A stretch of DNA of 64,000 bases from Cupriavidus numazuensis. GTDB lineage: Bacteria > Pseudomonadota > Gammaproteobacteria > Burkholderiales > Burkholderiaceae. The notes under the pieces are model-generated. The model saw only the letters and a program-made list of their open reading frames with translations, had not been told where the DNA came from and searched no databases. This document shows positions 36,567-45,596 of this stretch, in pieces. The stretch is from the NCBI RefSeq assembly GCF_905397435.1, contig NZ_CAJPVI010000012.1, forward strand, positions 103,278 to 167,277, written 5' to 3'. Numbering within the stretch: position 1 is the first letter of the stretch; each line of letters starts with the position of its first letter. The position numbers and the translations under genes were made by a program.

Positions 36567-36854
36567 ATGGCCCAGACCGAATGGCGTGTGGAGGCGTATC
36601 GCGACATGGATGTGTACGTGCTCGTGACGCAGCAGCATGAAAGCGATGATGGTGTGGTCAGCATGGGGCCATCATCGACGTACTGGGGATATGAGGTTCG
36701 CGTCAGCCAGGAGGGCGCGGACCCTGCGGATGCCGGCGATACGGAGTTGCTCGTCAGCGGCACGCAGCATTTCGCGACGCGTCATGCGGCGGAAGTTGCC
36801 GCATTCAGTGCGGGCTATGCGCTTGTCGATCGGATCATCGGTTCCGCCAGGTAA
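36567..36854 (+). CDS. conserved hypothetical protein
   Basis: 95-residue soluble protein starting MAQTEWRVEAYRDMDVYVLV, with no signal peptide or membrane helix. It looks like a small alpha/beta domain (TQHFATRHAAEVAAFSAGYALVDRI). AAGGAG sits 8 nt before the ATG, supporting real translation. I do not recognise the family. Confidence 0.65.
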   Translation: MAQTEWRVEAYRDMDVYVLVTQQHESDDGVVSMGPSSTYWGYEVRVSQEGADPADAGDTELLVSGTQHFATRHAAEVAAFSAGYALVDRIIGSAR

Positions 36855-37073
36855 CGCATTGCCGGTAGTGTCGGCGTCGCTTGTGCGCAATCCATGCGCA
36901 CCGTCCTGCGCTTCTTTTTATTATTCCGATGTCGGCAATGGCTTATATCATGCTGTGATCTACCTTGATCGGCGGCTATTGACGCAGATCATTTTTGTCT
37001 CGGGGGTGCACTCCTACTCTGGATGTGGAGGCGGGCGATGTCCGGTCCGCCACGCAGTAAAGGAGTACACGCC

Positions 37074-37313
37074 ATGCCGGAATTTGAAGGTTACAAGATC
37101 GTCTATGAGGTGATCGCCTTGCCGAAAGGCAAGTGGTCGATCCTGGTGGAGATCATCCACAGGCAGGATGGCGGCGTACTGGCACCGCGGCACAATCCGT
37201 TTCCCAACCATCCGTTCGACACGAAGCTCGAAGCGCTTGACCAGGTGAACCAGTACATCGAAACCGTGCTTGCCGAAGCAGGAACTGAAGCGAAGCAGCG
37301 GCGCGTCGCATGA
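37074..37313 (+). CDS. conserved hypothetical protein
   Basis: 79-residue protein (MPEFEGYKIVYEVIALPKGK start), predicted soluble, with a strong AAAGGAG ribosome site 9 nt upstream of ATG 37074. The alternating polar/hydrophobic pattern suggests a beta-rich N-terminus and a helical C-terminus (LDQVNQYIETVLAEAG). Function unknown. Confidence 0.65.
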   Translation: MPEFEGYKIVYEVIALPKGKWSILVEIIHRQDGGVLAPRHNPFPNHPFDTKLEALDQVNQYIETVLAEAGTEAKQRRVA

Positions 37314-37366
37314 TGCGTTGATGGTTGCGATGGCGCTTGCGTGCGCCTTGGATGAGAAATTCGCGA

Positions 37367-37390
37367 GTTGGCAAGAAAATACTTGCCAAC
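37367..37390. promoter_or_regulatory. perfect 9-bp palindrome over the tRNA-fMet promoter
   Basis: GTTGGCAAG and its exact complement CTTGCCAAC are separated by AAAATA; the right arm contains the -35 hexamer of the tRNA-fMet promoter. The spacing suits a dimeric DNA-binding protein. Confidence 0.55.
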
Positions 37391-37411
37391 TGCACGCGAA
37401 CCCTGCATAAT
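37383..37411 (+). promoter_or_regulatory. tRNA-fMet promoter
   Basis: -35 TTGCCA (37383-37388), 17-bp spacer, -10 CATAAT (37406-37411), 14 bp before the tRNA. Confidence 0.75.
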
Positions 37412-37424
37412 CTCATTCTTCAGA

Positions 37425-37500
37425 CGCGGGGTGGAGCAGTTGGCAGCTCGTCGGGCTCATAACCCGAAGGTCGCAGGTTCAAGTCCTGCCCCCGCAACCA
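37425..37500 (+). tRNA. initiator tRNA-fMet (anticodon CAU)
   Basis: Cloverleaf with acceptor CGCGGGG/CCCCGCA leaving the C1-A72 mismatch, the initiator identity. Anticodon stem has three G-C pairs (GGGCTCATAACCC), T-arm GGTTCAAGTCC and encoded CCA. Confidence 0.97.
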
Positions 37501-37643
37501 CCACCTTCAGGTGGTTGGTTCCTCAGGCCGATCGGCCAAATTTCCCAAAGCAATTCACGCAGATTTCGTCCTCGCATGCATAGCGCGGACTGATGTCATT
37601 CGCCTTGTCACGTGCGCACGGAACGAGCGAATCTGCTTATCTC

Positions 37644-37913
37644 TTATTTCAATGGAATCAGCCTCGCCGCCTGTACGAAGGTGTCGCGCACGAGCGGCTG
37701 GCCTTCCCGATCGGCGGCTTCGGCGCGCTCGCGCAGCCGGCTTGCGAGCACGCTCAGCGTGCCGCTGTCTCCGCCGCTGCGTGAGGTGGCTTCACGCACG
37801 ACTTCATCGAGCTCATTACTGACGTCGGCCCCGTCGAATGCGCTGACCGACAGCGCCGAAATACGTTCGAGGTAGAGATTGACCAGCGCTTCGTCATGTT
37901 TCGGTTCGGGCAT
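37644..37913 (-). CDS. conserved hypothetical protein
   Basis: 89-residue predicted all-alpha soluble protein (MPEPKHDEALVNLYLERISA start). No recognisable domain. ATG at 37913 has AAGGAG about 6 nt upstream, better than the longer frame. Isolated on the minus strand between tRNA-fMet and another hypothetical gene. Confidence 0.6.
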   Translation of the reverse strand: MPEPKHDEALVNLYLERISALSVSAFDGADVSNELDEVVREATSRSGGDSGTLSVLASRLRERAEAADREGQPLVRDTFVQAARLIPLK

Positions 37914-38009
37914 GTCCGCTCCTTGTCTACGACGGGAACACAACAGTCATTGTAGTGAAGGGGCGAGCCCCTTCCAGTCCGCATGATGCCGAGGCCCGAA
38001 GGCCAACGT

Positions 38010-38312
38010 TCAGTCGTCCTGTCTGCGCTGCATGTACTCGAGCGGCGTGGGCTGGACGCGTCGGCGCGCCGGACGCAGAGCCCGGCCGGGCCAGAGCACA
38101 TAGTTCGTATGCGGGTCCAGCGGCTTGCCGAAGTACGACACCCAGACCTGAACCCCGTGCTCGGTCTCGGAAATCACTGCGGCAACCGCGCGTGCTGCGG
38201 CAGAAGGGGATTTGAGCAACTCGGCCAGGGCTTCAACGCCTTGGACGACATGGTGTTTGACACCGGTAAACCATGCGTACTGACGCATGGCGGACAACAA
38301 ACGCTTGGTCAT
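38010..38312 (-). CDS. hypothetical protein, start uncertain
   Basis: About 100 residues from ATG 38312 (MTKRLLSAMRQYAWFTGVKH). It has a helical first half and a C-terminal segment GVQVWVSYFGKPLDPHTNYV that resembles a small conserved domain I cannot name. The frame stays open upstream with a helical, phasin-like stretch (KDALNKASELQSHSL), so the real start may lie further right. No clear ribosome site. Confidence 0.45.
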   Translation of the reverse strand: MTKRLLSAMRQYAWFTGVKHHVVQGVEALAELLKSPSAAARAVAAVISETEHGVQVWVSYFGKPLDPHTNYVLWPGRALRPARRRVQPTPLEYMQRRQDD

Positions 38313-38670
38313 GGACGCGACTCTTTGTGTGGAAAGCGAATGAGACTGCAGCTCGCTCGCTTTGTTCAGTGCATCTTTTGATGCGCTCGCAAAAGGCGCG
38401 GAAATTCCTGATACGCAACACCGCCGCCAACTTCGTGCGGAGTGCGTCACGTCCCGGCCTGGCGGTCTCGGAACAGCGGGCAGAGTATCATCTGCCGCGC
38501 GAAGTGGAGAGAGTGATATCCCTGAGAAGAACGTGCGCTGGCCGACCAGGTGGCTTTCCCTGCGCGCCGTCCCATCCTCCATGGAAATTGACAAGCCGCA
38601 GGGCGTGAACTAGCTTCTGTTGCAGATGCTGCACAAATGGCGATGGCCGGCCCCCCGGCATGGAGGCATT

Positions 38671-40083
38671 GTGGCGACAACGGAAGAATCCGGCGATCGG
38701 CGTGACAACGGCAAGTCCGTGCGCCGCAAAGTCCCGCGCGGCGCGCACGCGGAAATCGGCAATGTGGACCGCGACCCGGTCGAGTTGCTGAAGATCAGCA
38801 GCGAAGGCCGGGTGCGGCGACTGGTGCCGCTGCGCTACGGGCGCATGATCGAATCGCCGTTCGCGTTCTACCGCGGCAGTGCCATCGTGCAGGCGCACGA
38901 TCTGGCGGGTACGCCGAACTCGGGCCTGCACATGCAGATTTGCGGCGATTGCCACCTTGCCAACTTCGGCGGCTTTGCCACGCCCGAGCGGGCCTTGCTG
39001 TTCGACCTGAACGATTTCGACGAAACCAGCCGCGGGCCGTGGGAGTGGGATCTCAAGCGCCTGGCCGCTAGCTTCGTCGTGGCGGCCAGGCATCTGCGCC
39101 ACAAGCAGGGGGTTGCCGATGACCTCGTCTACCAGCTCGTGCGCAGCTACCAGGCACGCATGCAGGGCTATGGCGAGATGGGCATCCTCGACACCTGGTA
39201 CGACCACATCACCTTCGATCGCCTGCTCGAGGAAGAGACCTCACCGAATATTCAGCGCCGTATCCGGCGCGGCATGGAGCGCGCGGCGGATCGCACCAGC
39301 GAGGCGCTGCTGCCCAAGCTGGCGGAGCTCGTGGGCGACAAATGGACCATCCTCGACGCGCCGCCGGCCGTCTTCCACGTGCGCGGCGCCCATACGCTAT
39401 TCGATGTGGACGATGACTGGATGACCGCCAAGGACATTCAGGCCGCCGCGGAGAAGGTCTACAAGGAATATCTCGGCACCCTGGCCCCTGACCGCCAGCG
39501 TTTGCTCAGTCATTTCACGCTCCATGACCGGGCCTTCAAGGTGGTGGGCGTCGGCAGCGTCGGCACGCGGTGCATGATCCAGCTGATGATCGACAGCCAT
39601 GGCAAACCGATGTTCCTGCAGATCAAGGAAGCGACGCGCTCCGTCGTGGCGCGCTATTTCAAGGGCCCTGCGGTGTCGCACGATGGCCGACGCGTCGTGG
39701 AAGGCCAGCGCCTGATGCAGGCTGCGAGCGATCTCTTCCTTGGGTGGACCAAAGGGCCCTTTGGCCGCGACTTCTATGTGCGCCAGCTGCGCGACATGAA
39801 GTTGTCACCGCAGATCGAGCTGATGGATGTCGAGGCGCTCGGCAGATACGGCGCGCTCTGTGGCTGGGTGTTGGCCCGCGCGCACGCCAAGGCTGGCGGC
39901 CTGGCCGCGGAAATCAGCGGCTATCTGGGCACCAGCGACCGCATGGCCGAAGTGATGGTAGGCTACTCCAACAGCTATGCCGATCAGGTCGAGAAGGATT
40001 ACGAGCGCTTTGTGGCCGCCTGCCGTTCCGGTCGGCTCGAAGCGCGCACCGATGCGGACATGGCTGCGGATTTCCGCGTGTGA
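38671..40083 (+). CDS. DUF2252 family protein
   Basis: 470-residue protein of the DUF2252 family, which has a kinase-like (aminoglycoside phosphotransferase-like) fold. Conserved motifs: MIESPFAFYRGSA, ICGDCHLANFGGF, LFDLNDFDETSRGPWEWDLKRLAASF, and later VGVGSVGTRCMIQL and QIKEATRS. GTG at 38671 was chosen because GGAGG lies 6 nt upstream; an in-frame TTG 17 codons earlier lacks one. Biochemical role unknown. Confidence 0.9.
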   Translation: MATTEESGDRRDNGKSVRRKVPRGAHAEIGNVDRDPVELLKISSEGRVRRLVPLRYGRMIESPFAFYRGSAIVQAHDLAGTPNSGLHMQICGDCHLANFGGFATPERALLFDLNDFDETSRGPWEWDLKRLAASFVVAARHLRHKQGVADDLVYQLVRSYQARMQGYGEMGILDTWYDHITFDRLLEEETSPNIQRRIRRGMERAADRTSEALLPKLAELVGDKWTILDAPPAVFHVRGAHTLFDVDDDWMTAKDIQAAAEKVYKEYLGTLAPDRQRLLSHFTLHDRAFKVVGVGSVGTRCMIQLMIDSHGKPMFLQIKEATRSVVARYFKGPAVSHDGRRVVEGQRLMQAASDLFLGWTKGPFGRDFYVRQLRDMKLSPQIELMDVEALGRYGALCGWVLARAHAKAGGLAAEISGYLGTSDRMAEVMVGYSNSYADQVEKDYERFVAACRSGRLEARTDADMAADFRV

Positions 40084-40131
40084 CGCGGATGAGTCGTGTG
40101 ATCAGAAGTGGATTGCCGGGAGCGCTTGCCG

Positions 40132-40437
40132 ATGACCGAAGACATCCTGATGCAACTCATGGTCGAGGTGGAGAAGGAAGACCCCATCGACTACGCTAAC
40201 CTGCCGTTCGACGATGCCGCGCTGCGCCAGCTCGCGTGCCGGCTGATTGCCGAGCGCTCGAACGAGCTTGAGGCGTCCGGCATGCCGGCCGAGGCGCAGT
40301 TGGCGGCGATGTGGGCGTCCACTGCGAAGCTGGTGCTGGAAAACCTGGTGCTCAACGCCAGGCTGCTGACCCTGCAGGGCATGCCCGACGATGCGCGCGC
40401 GCTGATCGAGCGCATTTCGCGCCAGTCGCGCGGCTAG
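40132..40437 (+). CDS. conserved hypothetical protein
   Basis: 101-residue acidic helical protein (MTEDILMQLMVEVEKEDPID) with no signal or membrane segment. GGGAGCG precedes the ATG at 40132. It lies 48 bp downstream of the DUF2252 gene on the same strand, so co-transcription is likely. Confidence 0.6.
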   Translation: MTEDILMQLMVEVEKEDPIDYANLPFDDAALRQLACRLIAERSNELEASGMPAEAQLAAMWASTAKLVLENLVLNARLLTLQGMPDDARALIERISRQSRG

Positions 40438-40586
40438 CACGCCGCCCGCTCGCAAAGGGTGGCTATGTGGCGCCGCCGTATCACGGTGCGGCAGGCCTGC
40501 CATTTCGCTTAAAATACGCGTTTTGGCCCCGGCCGGCGGCGTGACTACGCACGCGCGCGGCTCGCGGCTGCCTTGGAGAAATTCGG

Positions 40587-41489
40587 GTGATCAAGTGGAT
40601 AATCGTCGCCGGGTATCTCGGCGCCATCCTGTATGTGCATTTCCGCGGCAAGGCCCGCCTGCGCATCTGGCGCCAGCTGCTCGACCATTCGGCGCTCGTT
40701 GCGCCGGTCAACTGCTTCATGTATGCGTTTTCAGGCGTGCCGCGCACGCCTTATATTCCGGTCGAACGCTTCCCCGATCTGGAACGGATCCGTGCCGCCT
40801 GGCCGGAGATCCGTGACGAGGGCCTGGCCCTGGCCGCGATGCGCAAGATCAAGGCCGCCGAGAAGAACGACGACGCCGGCTTCAACTCGTTCTTCAAGAA
40901 CGGCTGGAAGCGCTTCTACCTGAAGTGGTACGAAGCCCAGCATCCGTCCGCCGAAGTGCTGTGCCCCAAGACGGTATCGCTGCTGCGTGACATCCCCAGC
41001 GTGAAGGCCGCGATGTTCGCGGAACTGCCGCCGGGCGGCAAGCTCAACCCGCACCGCGACCCGTTCGCCGGTTCGCTGCGCTATCACCTGGGCCTGGCCA
41101 CGCCGAACGACGACCGCTGCTTCATCGAGGTCGACGGCGAGCGCCATAGCTGGCGCGACGGGCAGGGCGTGGTGTTCGACGAGACCTACCTGCACTGGGC
41201 CGAGAACAAGAGCGATGCCAACCGCCTGATCCTGTTCTGCGATATCGAGCGCCCGATGCGTTTTGGCTGGGCCAGCAAGATCAACCACTGGCTGGGCCGC
41301 AAGGTCATGACCGCGGCAAGCTCGCCCAACGACGAGAACGACCAGACCGGCATGATCAACAAGCTGTTCCGTTTCGTCTGGCTGGCCGGGCAGTATCGGC
41401 GCCGCTACAAGGCGTGGAACCGCAAGCTTTACTACGTGACGAAGTTCGGACTGATCATCGCGGGCATCGCGCTGATCATCTACCTGTAA
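40587..41489 (+). CDS. LpxO-like aspartyl/asparaginyl beta-hydroxylase family protein
   Basis: 300-residue Fe(II)/2-oxoglutarate dioxygenase. N-terminal membrane anchor (IIVAGYLGAILYVHF) and a C-terminal hydrophobic tail (FGLIIAGIALIIYL) frame the catalytic domain with iron ligands HRDPF and YLHWAENKS, plus the 2-oxoglutarate region RLILFCDIERP. LpxO hydroxylates lipid A acyl chains. GTG at 40587 with GGAGAA upstream. Confidence 0.88.
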   Translation: MIKWIIVAGYLGAILYVHFRGKARLRIWRQLLDHSALVAPVNCFMYAFSGVPRTPYIPVERFPDLERIRAAWPEIRDEGLALAAMRKIKAAEKNDDAGFNSFFKNGWKRFYLKWYEAQHPSAEVLCPKTVSLLRDIPSVKAAMFAELPPGGKLNPHRDPFAGSLRYHLGLATPNDDRCFIEVDGERHSWRDGQGVVFDETYLHWAENKSDANRLILFCDIERPMRFGWASKINHWLGRKVMTAASSPNDENDQTGMINKLFRFVWLAGQYRRRYKAWNRKLYYVTKFGLIIAGIALIIYL

Positions 41490-41514
41490 GCGCCGGCAGA
41501 CCGGTGCGGATACG

Positions 41515-41542
41515 AAAAGAGCCGGCATTTGCCGGCTCTTTT
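41515..41542. terminator. bidirectional terminator
   Basis: 12-bp stem AAAAGAGCCGGC / GCCGGCTCTTTT with loop ATTT between the convergent LpxO-like (+) and diguanylate cyclase (-) genes; A and T runs on both sides. Confidence 0.88.
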
Positions 41543-41558
41543 GCGATGAGGCTGCCGA

Positions 41559-43034
41559 TCAGTCCCGCCGGCGATCCCCCAGGCCTTCGTAGTGGGCGCG
41601 CTTGGCCTCGTACATGCGGCTGTCGGCGATCTTGACCGTGTCGCTCAGGCGCTCGCCCTGGTGGCAGGTCGCATGGCCGATCGAGAAACTGAGTGCGGTT
41701 CCCGGGTAAAACTGGTTGTTCAGCTCTACGACCTTTTCGATCTGCTCCACCACCATGGCCGCGCCGCGTTCGTCGCGGCCGGGCAGCAGCACCATGAACT
41801 CGTCGCCGCCAATTCTGGCCACGCAGACCTGTTCGCCCACGGCCTTCTTGAGCACCTCGCCGGTGCGCCGCAGCAGCGCATCGCCATCGCCATGGCCGAA
41901 CTGGTCGTTGACCGTCTTCAGGCCGTTCAGGTCCACGGCGACCACGCTGACCGGCCACGGGCCCTTGCGGCCCAGGCGGGCCAGTTCATCCTCGTAGAAG
42001 GCGCGGTTGTACAGCTTGGTCAGGACGTCGTGCTTGCCCAGGAACTCGACGTAGGCCTCAGCCTTCTTGCGGGCCGTGATGTCGGTGAGTGACACCAGCA
42101 CCTGGTCCCAGTCCTGCTCGCATCCGGGGAACACGGACCATTGCATGAAGACGTCGACGGAACGTCCGTCCAGCGCGTAGTTGACGACCTCGCGCTGTTG
42201 CCACAGCTTCTCGTGCCACAGGTCGATGAGTTGCTCCGCAAAGTGGATGCGCATGTCATCGCGAAACACGTCGCCCAGGCGCGAGAGCAGGATTTCCTTC
42301 GATTCGGCGCCGAACATCAGCAGCGTCTGCTGGTTGACGTCGAGCACACGAATTTCCTGCATGCAACGCGAGACGAAGTCCGGATGCACGTTGAGGAAGG
42401 TACGGAAGTCCGAAATGCCGGCCGCGCGGACTTCGTCGAGCAGCATCTTCACGACGCTGAAGTCTTCCACCCACAGCGACACCGGTGAATGTTCGAACAG
42501 CCCCAGCGCGTATTGCTCGCTGCGGCGCAGGTCGCGCTCGCTCCGCACGCGCGCGGTGATGTCCTCGATCGACAGCAGCACGCGTTCCCAGGTGGCCTCA
42601 TGCCCAGGCATGACGGTGGCTTCGAGCCGGATGTCGAGGCGCTCGCCTTCGAGCGTGTAGTTCACGGTCTGGCTCGCAAAGCGGTTGCCGCCATCCCAGA
42701 GCTGGCCGAGTTCCTCGACGTGCTGGTCGAACATGTCGTCGCGGAACACGGTGTCCAGATTGGCGACCAGATCCTCCAGGTCGGCCGCGCGGAACAGGTC
42801 CAGCGTGCGGCGGTTCACCGCGATCACGCGGATCAGCGACGAGCAGTGCGCGACTTCATCCGGATTGGCCCGCAGGTAGGCCCGCAAGTCCGTCACACCT
42901 TCGGCGCGCAGCCGCTCGAAATGCTCGCGCACGGCGCTGAAGTCTTCCAGCCAGAGCGAGACCGGCGCGAGTTGAAACAGGGTTTGGTAGTCGTCGTCGA
43001 CGCACGACGCCGCGGTTGCACTGCGCAAGGCCAT
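41559..43034 (-). CDS. diguanylate cyclase with duplicated PAS domains
   Basis: 491-residue soluble GGDEF protein. Two PAS-PAC repeats are evidently duplicated: LAPVSLWLEDFSAVREHFER (about 27-46) and HSPVSLWVEDFSVVKMLLDE about 160 residues later, each followed by a region ending in VNRRTLDLF or VNQQTLLMF. GGDEF active site intact at 409-413; the usual inhibitory RxxD site upstream reads GEQV, so product inhibition is probably lost. Makes c-di-GMP in response to an unknown cytosolic signal. Confidence 0.93.
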   Translation of the reverse strand: MALRSATAASCVDDDYQTLFQLAPVSLWLEDFSAVREHFERLRAEGVTDLRAYLRANPDEVAHCSSLIRVIAVNRRTLDLFRAADLEDLVANLDTVFRDDMFDQHVEELGQLWDGGNRFASQTVNYTLEGERLDIRLEATVMPGHEATWERVLLSIEDITARVRSERDLRRSEQYALGLFEHSPVSLWVEDFSVVKMLLDEVRAAGISDFRTFLNVHPDFVSRCMQEIRVLDVNQQTLLMFGAESKEILLSRLGDVFRDDMRIHFAEQLIDLWHEKLWQQREVVNYALDGRSVDVFMQWSVFPGCEQDWDQVLVSLTDITARKKAEAYVEFLGKHDVLTKLYNRAFYEDELARLGRKGPWPVSVVAVDLNGLKTVNDQFGHGDGDALLRRTGEVLKKAVGEQVCVARIGGDEFMVLLPGRDERGAAMVVEQIEKVVELNNQFYPGTALSFSIGHATCHQGERLSDTVKIADSRMYEAKRAHYEGLGDRRRD

Positions 43035-43217
43035 TCTCCCTTCTTCTTGTATTCCCGTTGATCGCTGGGGTGCTGCGGCGATGCGGCCAGCCCCCTGGGG
43101 ACCCTCCAGGAACGGTCAGCCGCGCCAGCGGACAAGGATAGGCCAGCACAAACGAAAAAGGGAGCGGTGTTGCAAAAAGGGGAGCGGCAGGCCTGGCGCC
43201 GCGGTGACGCCGGTCAA

Positions 43218-43391
43218 TCAGGCGGCCCGGACGTGCTCTACGCGGACAATCACCTGCCGGCTGGCAGCCTGTTCGCTCTCGGCGAGCAACTGCAGGGCGA
43301 TGGCCTGGAGCAGGGAGCCCGCGGTCAGCACCGGGGCAAGCGCGCGCAATTCGTTCTGGAGGAGGGGGTGGGGGGCGTCGGGTTCGTACAT
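43218..43391 (-). CDS. small ORF, 57 residues
   Basis: 57-codon minus-strand frame from ATG 43391 (MYEPDAPHPLLQNELRALAP), predicted helical and leucine-rich (LLQAIALQLLAESEQAA). It lies about 105 bp downstream of the MocR stop on the same strand. Codon use matches neighbours, but only a weak AGG precedes the start. No family recognised. Confidence 0.4.
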   Translation of the reverse strand: MYEPDAPHPLLQNELRALAPVLTAGSLLQAIALQLLAESEQAASRQVIVRVEHVRAA

Positions 43392-43496
43392 GGCGCGGCC
43401 TGGTCAAGCCGGGAAGGGGATCACCAGATGGTATCGGCTTGCCCGCCGGACCGACTTGTCCTGCATCAGGATCTCGTGAAATTCCGATGCCGCCGC

Positions 43497-44933
43497 CTAT
43501 GCCGCCAGCCGATGGACCACCGCGGCCAGGGTAGCGAGCGCGTGCTCGACCTGTGTGGAACGCGGCGTGCCGCAGTTGATGCGGATAAAGCCGTCGCAGC
43601 GCGGGGAGTTCGAGAACATAAGGCCCGGAGCGACGTAGACGCCCTCCCGCAGAGCCTGCTCGAACACGGCTTCCGACGTTACGCCGGCCGGCAGTTCGAC
43701 CCACAGGTGAAAGCCGCCGCGCGGTAATGTCAGTCGCGTGCCGGCGGGGAAGGTTGCTGCGATCACCTGTGCCGTCCACTCGCGCTGCTGGCGCAGGGCT
43801 ACGCGCAAGCGCCGCAGGTGGCGCTCATAGCCGCCCGCGGCCATGAATTCGGCGACCGCCGCCTGCGACAGCATTTCGTTGGGACGTGATAGCGCGAACT
43901 TCAGCATCTCCACGCGCGCATGCCATTTGCCGCCCGCGATCCAGCCCAGCCGCACGCCCGGTGCCAGGGTCTTGTGCACGGACGAGCAGTAGATCACGTT
44001 GCCAGTGCGGTCCCATGCCTTCGCGGCGGCCAGCGGCGTGTCGAAGTCGGCGGTGCCGGACAGGCAGTCGTCCTCGATCAGCGGCACGCCGTGATCCTCG
44101 CACCATTGCACGAGCCGGCTCTTGTGCGCGTCCGGCATGATCGAACCGAGCGGGTTCTGCAGGTTCGGCATGGCGACCACGGCGCGAATGTTGTCGTACG
44201 TGCGTACGGCCAGTTCCAGCGCTTCCAGCGAGAGTCCGGTCTGCGCGCTGCACGGGATCTCGAGCGCGCGCATGCCCAGGCTTTCCAGAATCTGCAGCAG
44301 CCCGTAGTAGGTCGGCGACTCCACGGCAATCACATCGCCGGGGCTGGCGACGGCACGCAGCGCGAGTTGCAGGGCCTCGGTACAGCCGTGCGTGATCAGC
44401 ACTTCATCGGGCGACAGCGTGAAGCGGTGCCGCAGCGCCAGCCGTGCCAGCGCGGCGCGCAAGGCCGGGTGGCCGCCTGGGGCGGCGGCTTCGCCGAAGA
44501 GCGTGGGGTCGCGCCGCAGGATGCGTCCGGCTGCTTGCTGGAGTGCGGCAAGCGGATAGAGCGCGGGCGCGCCACGGGCGCCGCCGAGGCTGAAGGTCGA
44601 CGGATCCTGCTGGCTGCGGGCGAGTACGGACGATATCCGCTGGTGCATGCCGATGTACTGCGCCGGATCGGGCAGCGTGGGCGCCGGTTCGGTGATCGGC
44701 GCCAGGCGCAGCGGCGTGGCCGTCCGCACAAAATAGCCAGAGCGCGGGCGGGCTTCGAGCAGGCCGTCGCTCTCGAGCAGCCGGCACGCCTGCAGCGCGG
44801 TCGACAGGCTCACGTCATGGGTGGTCATCAGCGCACGCACGGACGGCATGCGGTGCCCCGGCGCCAGCGTGCCGGCGCGGATGGCGTGGCGGTACTGGTC
44901 GGCGAGTTGCTGGTAGAGCGGGGCGGAGTCCAT
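43497..44933 (-). CDS. MocR-type GntR/aminotransferase regulator
   Basis: 478-residue PLP-dependent regulator. N-terminal winged helix (PLYQQLADQYRHAIRAGTLAPGHRMPSVRAL), then a fold-type I aminotransferase domain with PLP lysine K321 in CSSVHKTLAPGVRLGW and cofactor residues PNLQNPLGS. Start at 44933 gives the standard MocR N-terminus. Divergent from the 121-residue gene at 45111, its likely target. Confidence 0.92.
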   Translation of the reverse strand: MDSAPLYQQLADQYRHAIRAGTLAPGHRMPSVRALMTTHDVSLSTALQACRLLESDGLLEARPRSGYFVRTATPLRLAPITEPAPTLPDPAQYIGMHQRISSVLARSQQDPSTFSLGGARGAPALYPLAALQQAAGRILRRDPTLFGEAAAPGGHPALRAALARLALRHRFTLSPDEVLITHGCTEALQLALRAVASPGDVIAVESPTYYGLLQILESLGMRALEIPCSAQTGLSLEALELAVRTYDNIRAVVAMPNLQNPLGSIMPDAHKSRLVQWCEDHGVPLIEDDCLSGTADFDTPLAAAKAWDRTGNVIYCSSVHKTLAPGVRLGWIAGGKWHARVEMLKFALSRPNEMLSQAAVAEFMAAGGYERHLRRLRVALRQQREWTAQVIAATFPAGTRLTLPRGGFHLWVELPAGVTSEAVFEQALREGVYVAPGLMFSNSPRCDGFIRINCGTPRSTQVEHALATLAAVVHRLAA

Positions 44934-45110
44934 GCGGCATGATCGCCCGGCGGGCGGGCGCGTGAACAGATACAGACGGCAGGCATCTGCATCGTAACAG
45001 ACGGAAAAAACCTGCACTGTTCTGGTCCGCGGCCGGGACTGTTGTGGCTGTGTGAGCGAAGGGGGCGCCGATACGCTGGAACCTGTCTGAACCCTGCCCA
45101 GGAGCCGCTC

Positions 45111-45476
45111 ATGCCCGCCTCGACCTCCCACCCGAATTCCCCGCTTGGCTACACGCTCGGCCCGGGGCAAGCCCTGCGCCGCCATGCTGCGCGCGGCACC
45201 GTCCTCCATGTGGCCCAAGGTCGGGTTGAGGTCACATTGCCGCCGCAGTGGGCCGCTGTCGGGGCCTTCGCGCTGAGCCACTCGCTGACTGCTGGCGGCG
45301 TGATCGTCGTCAGCGAGAGCGGATGGATCATTGTTTCCGCATCGGGTGCCGCAGAGGTGATGTGGCATGCACCCGAGCCGGGCATGTGGCAGCGCCTGTG
45401 GAACCGACTGCTCGCACGACTACAGCGCCGCCAATGGCAGGCCACCACCAGCCCCGTCGAAGCGGAAACCCGATAG
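45111..45476 (+). CDS. small cupin-like protein (DUF2917-like)
   Basis: 121-residue protein. The core LGPGQALRRHAARGTVLHVAQGRVEVTLPPQ and later GGVIVVSESGWIIVSASGAAEV form a short beta-sandwich pattern seen in DUF2917 proteins, followed by a basic Trp/Leu/Arg-rich tail. AGGAG precedes ATG 45111. Divergent from the MocR regulator (177 bp apart). Confidence 0.6.
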   Translation: MPASTSHPNSPLGYTLGPGQALRRHAARGTVLHVAQGRVEVTLPPQWAAVGAFALSHSLTAGGVIVVSESGWIIVSASGAAEVMWHAPEPGMWQRLWNRLLARLQRRQWQATTSPVEAETR

Positions 45477-45596
45477 AATGGCGCACCGGCCGGCTTTGCC
45501 CGGCCGGTGCCCTTTTCTGGCCCTCTCCTGATGCCACGTGGCACGGGTGACGCGGTCGTTCCGGCCACCACTGTGGTCGCATCCTCGCAGGTTTCC

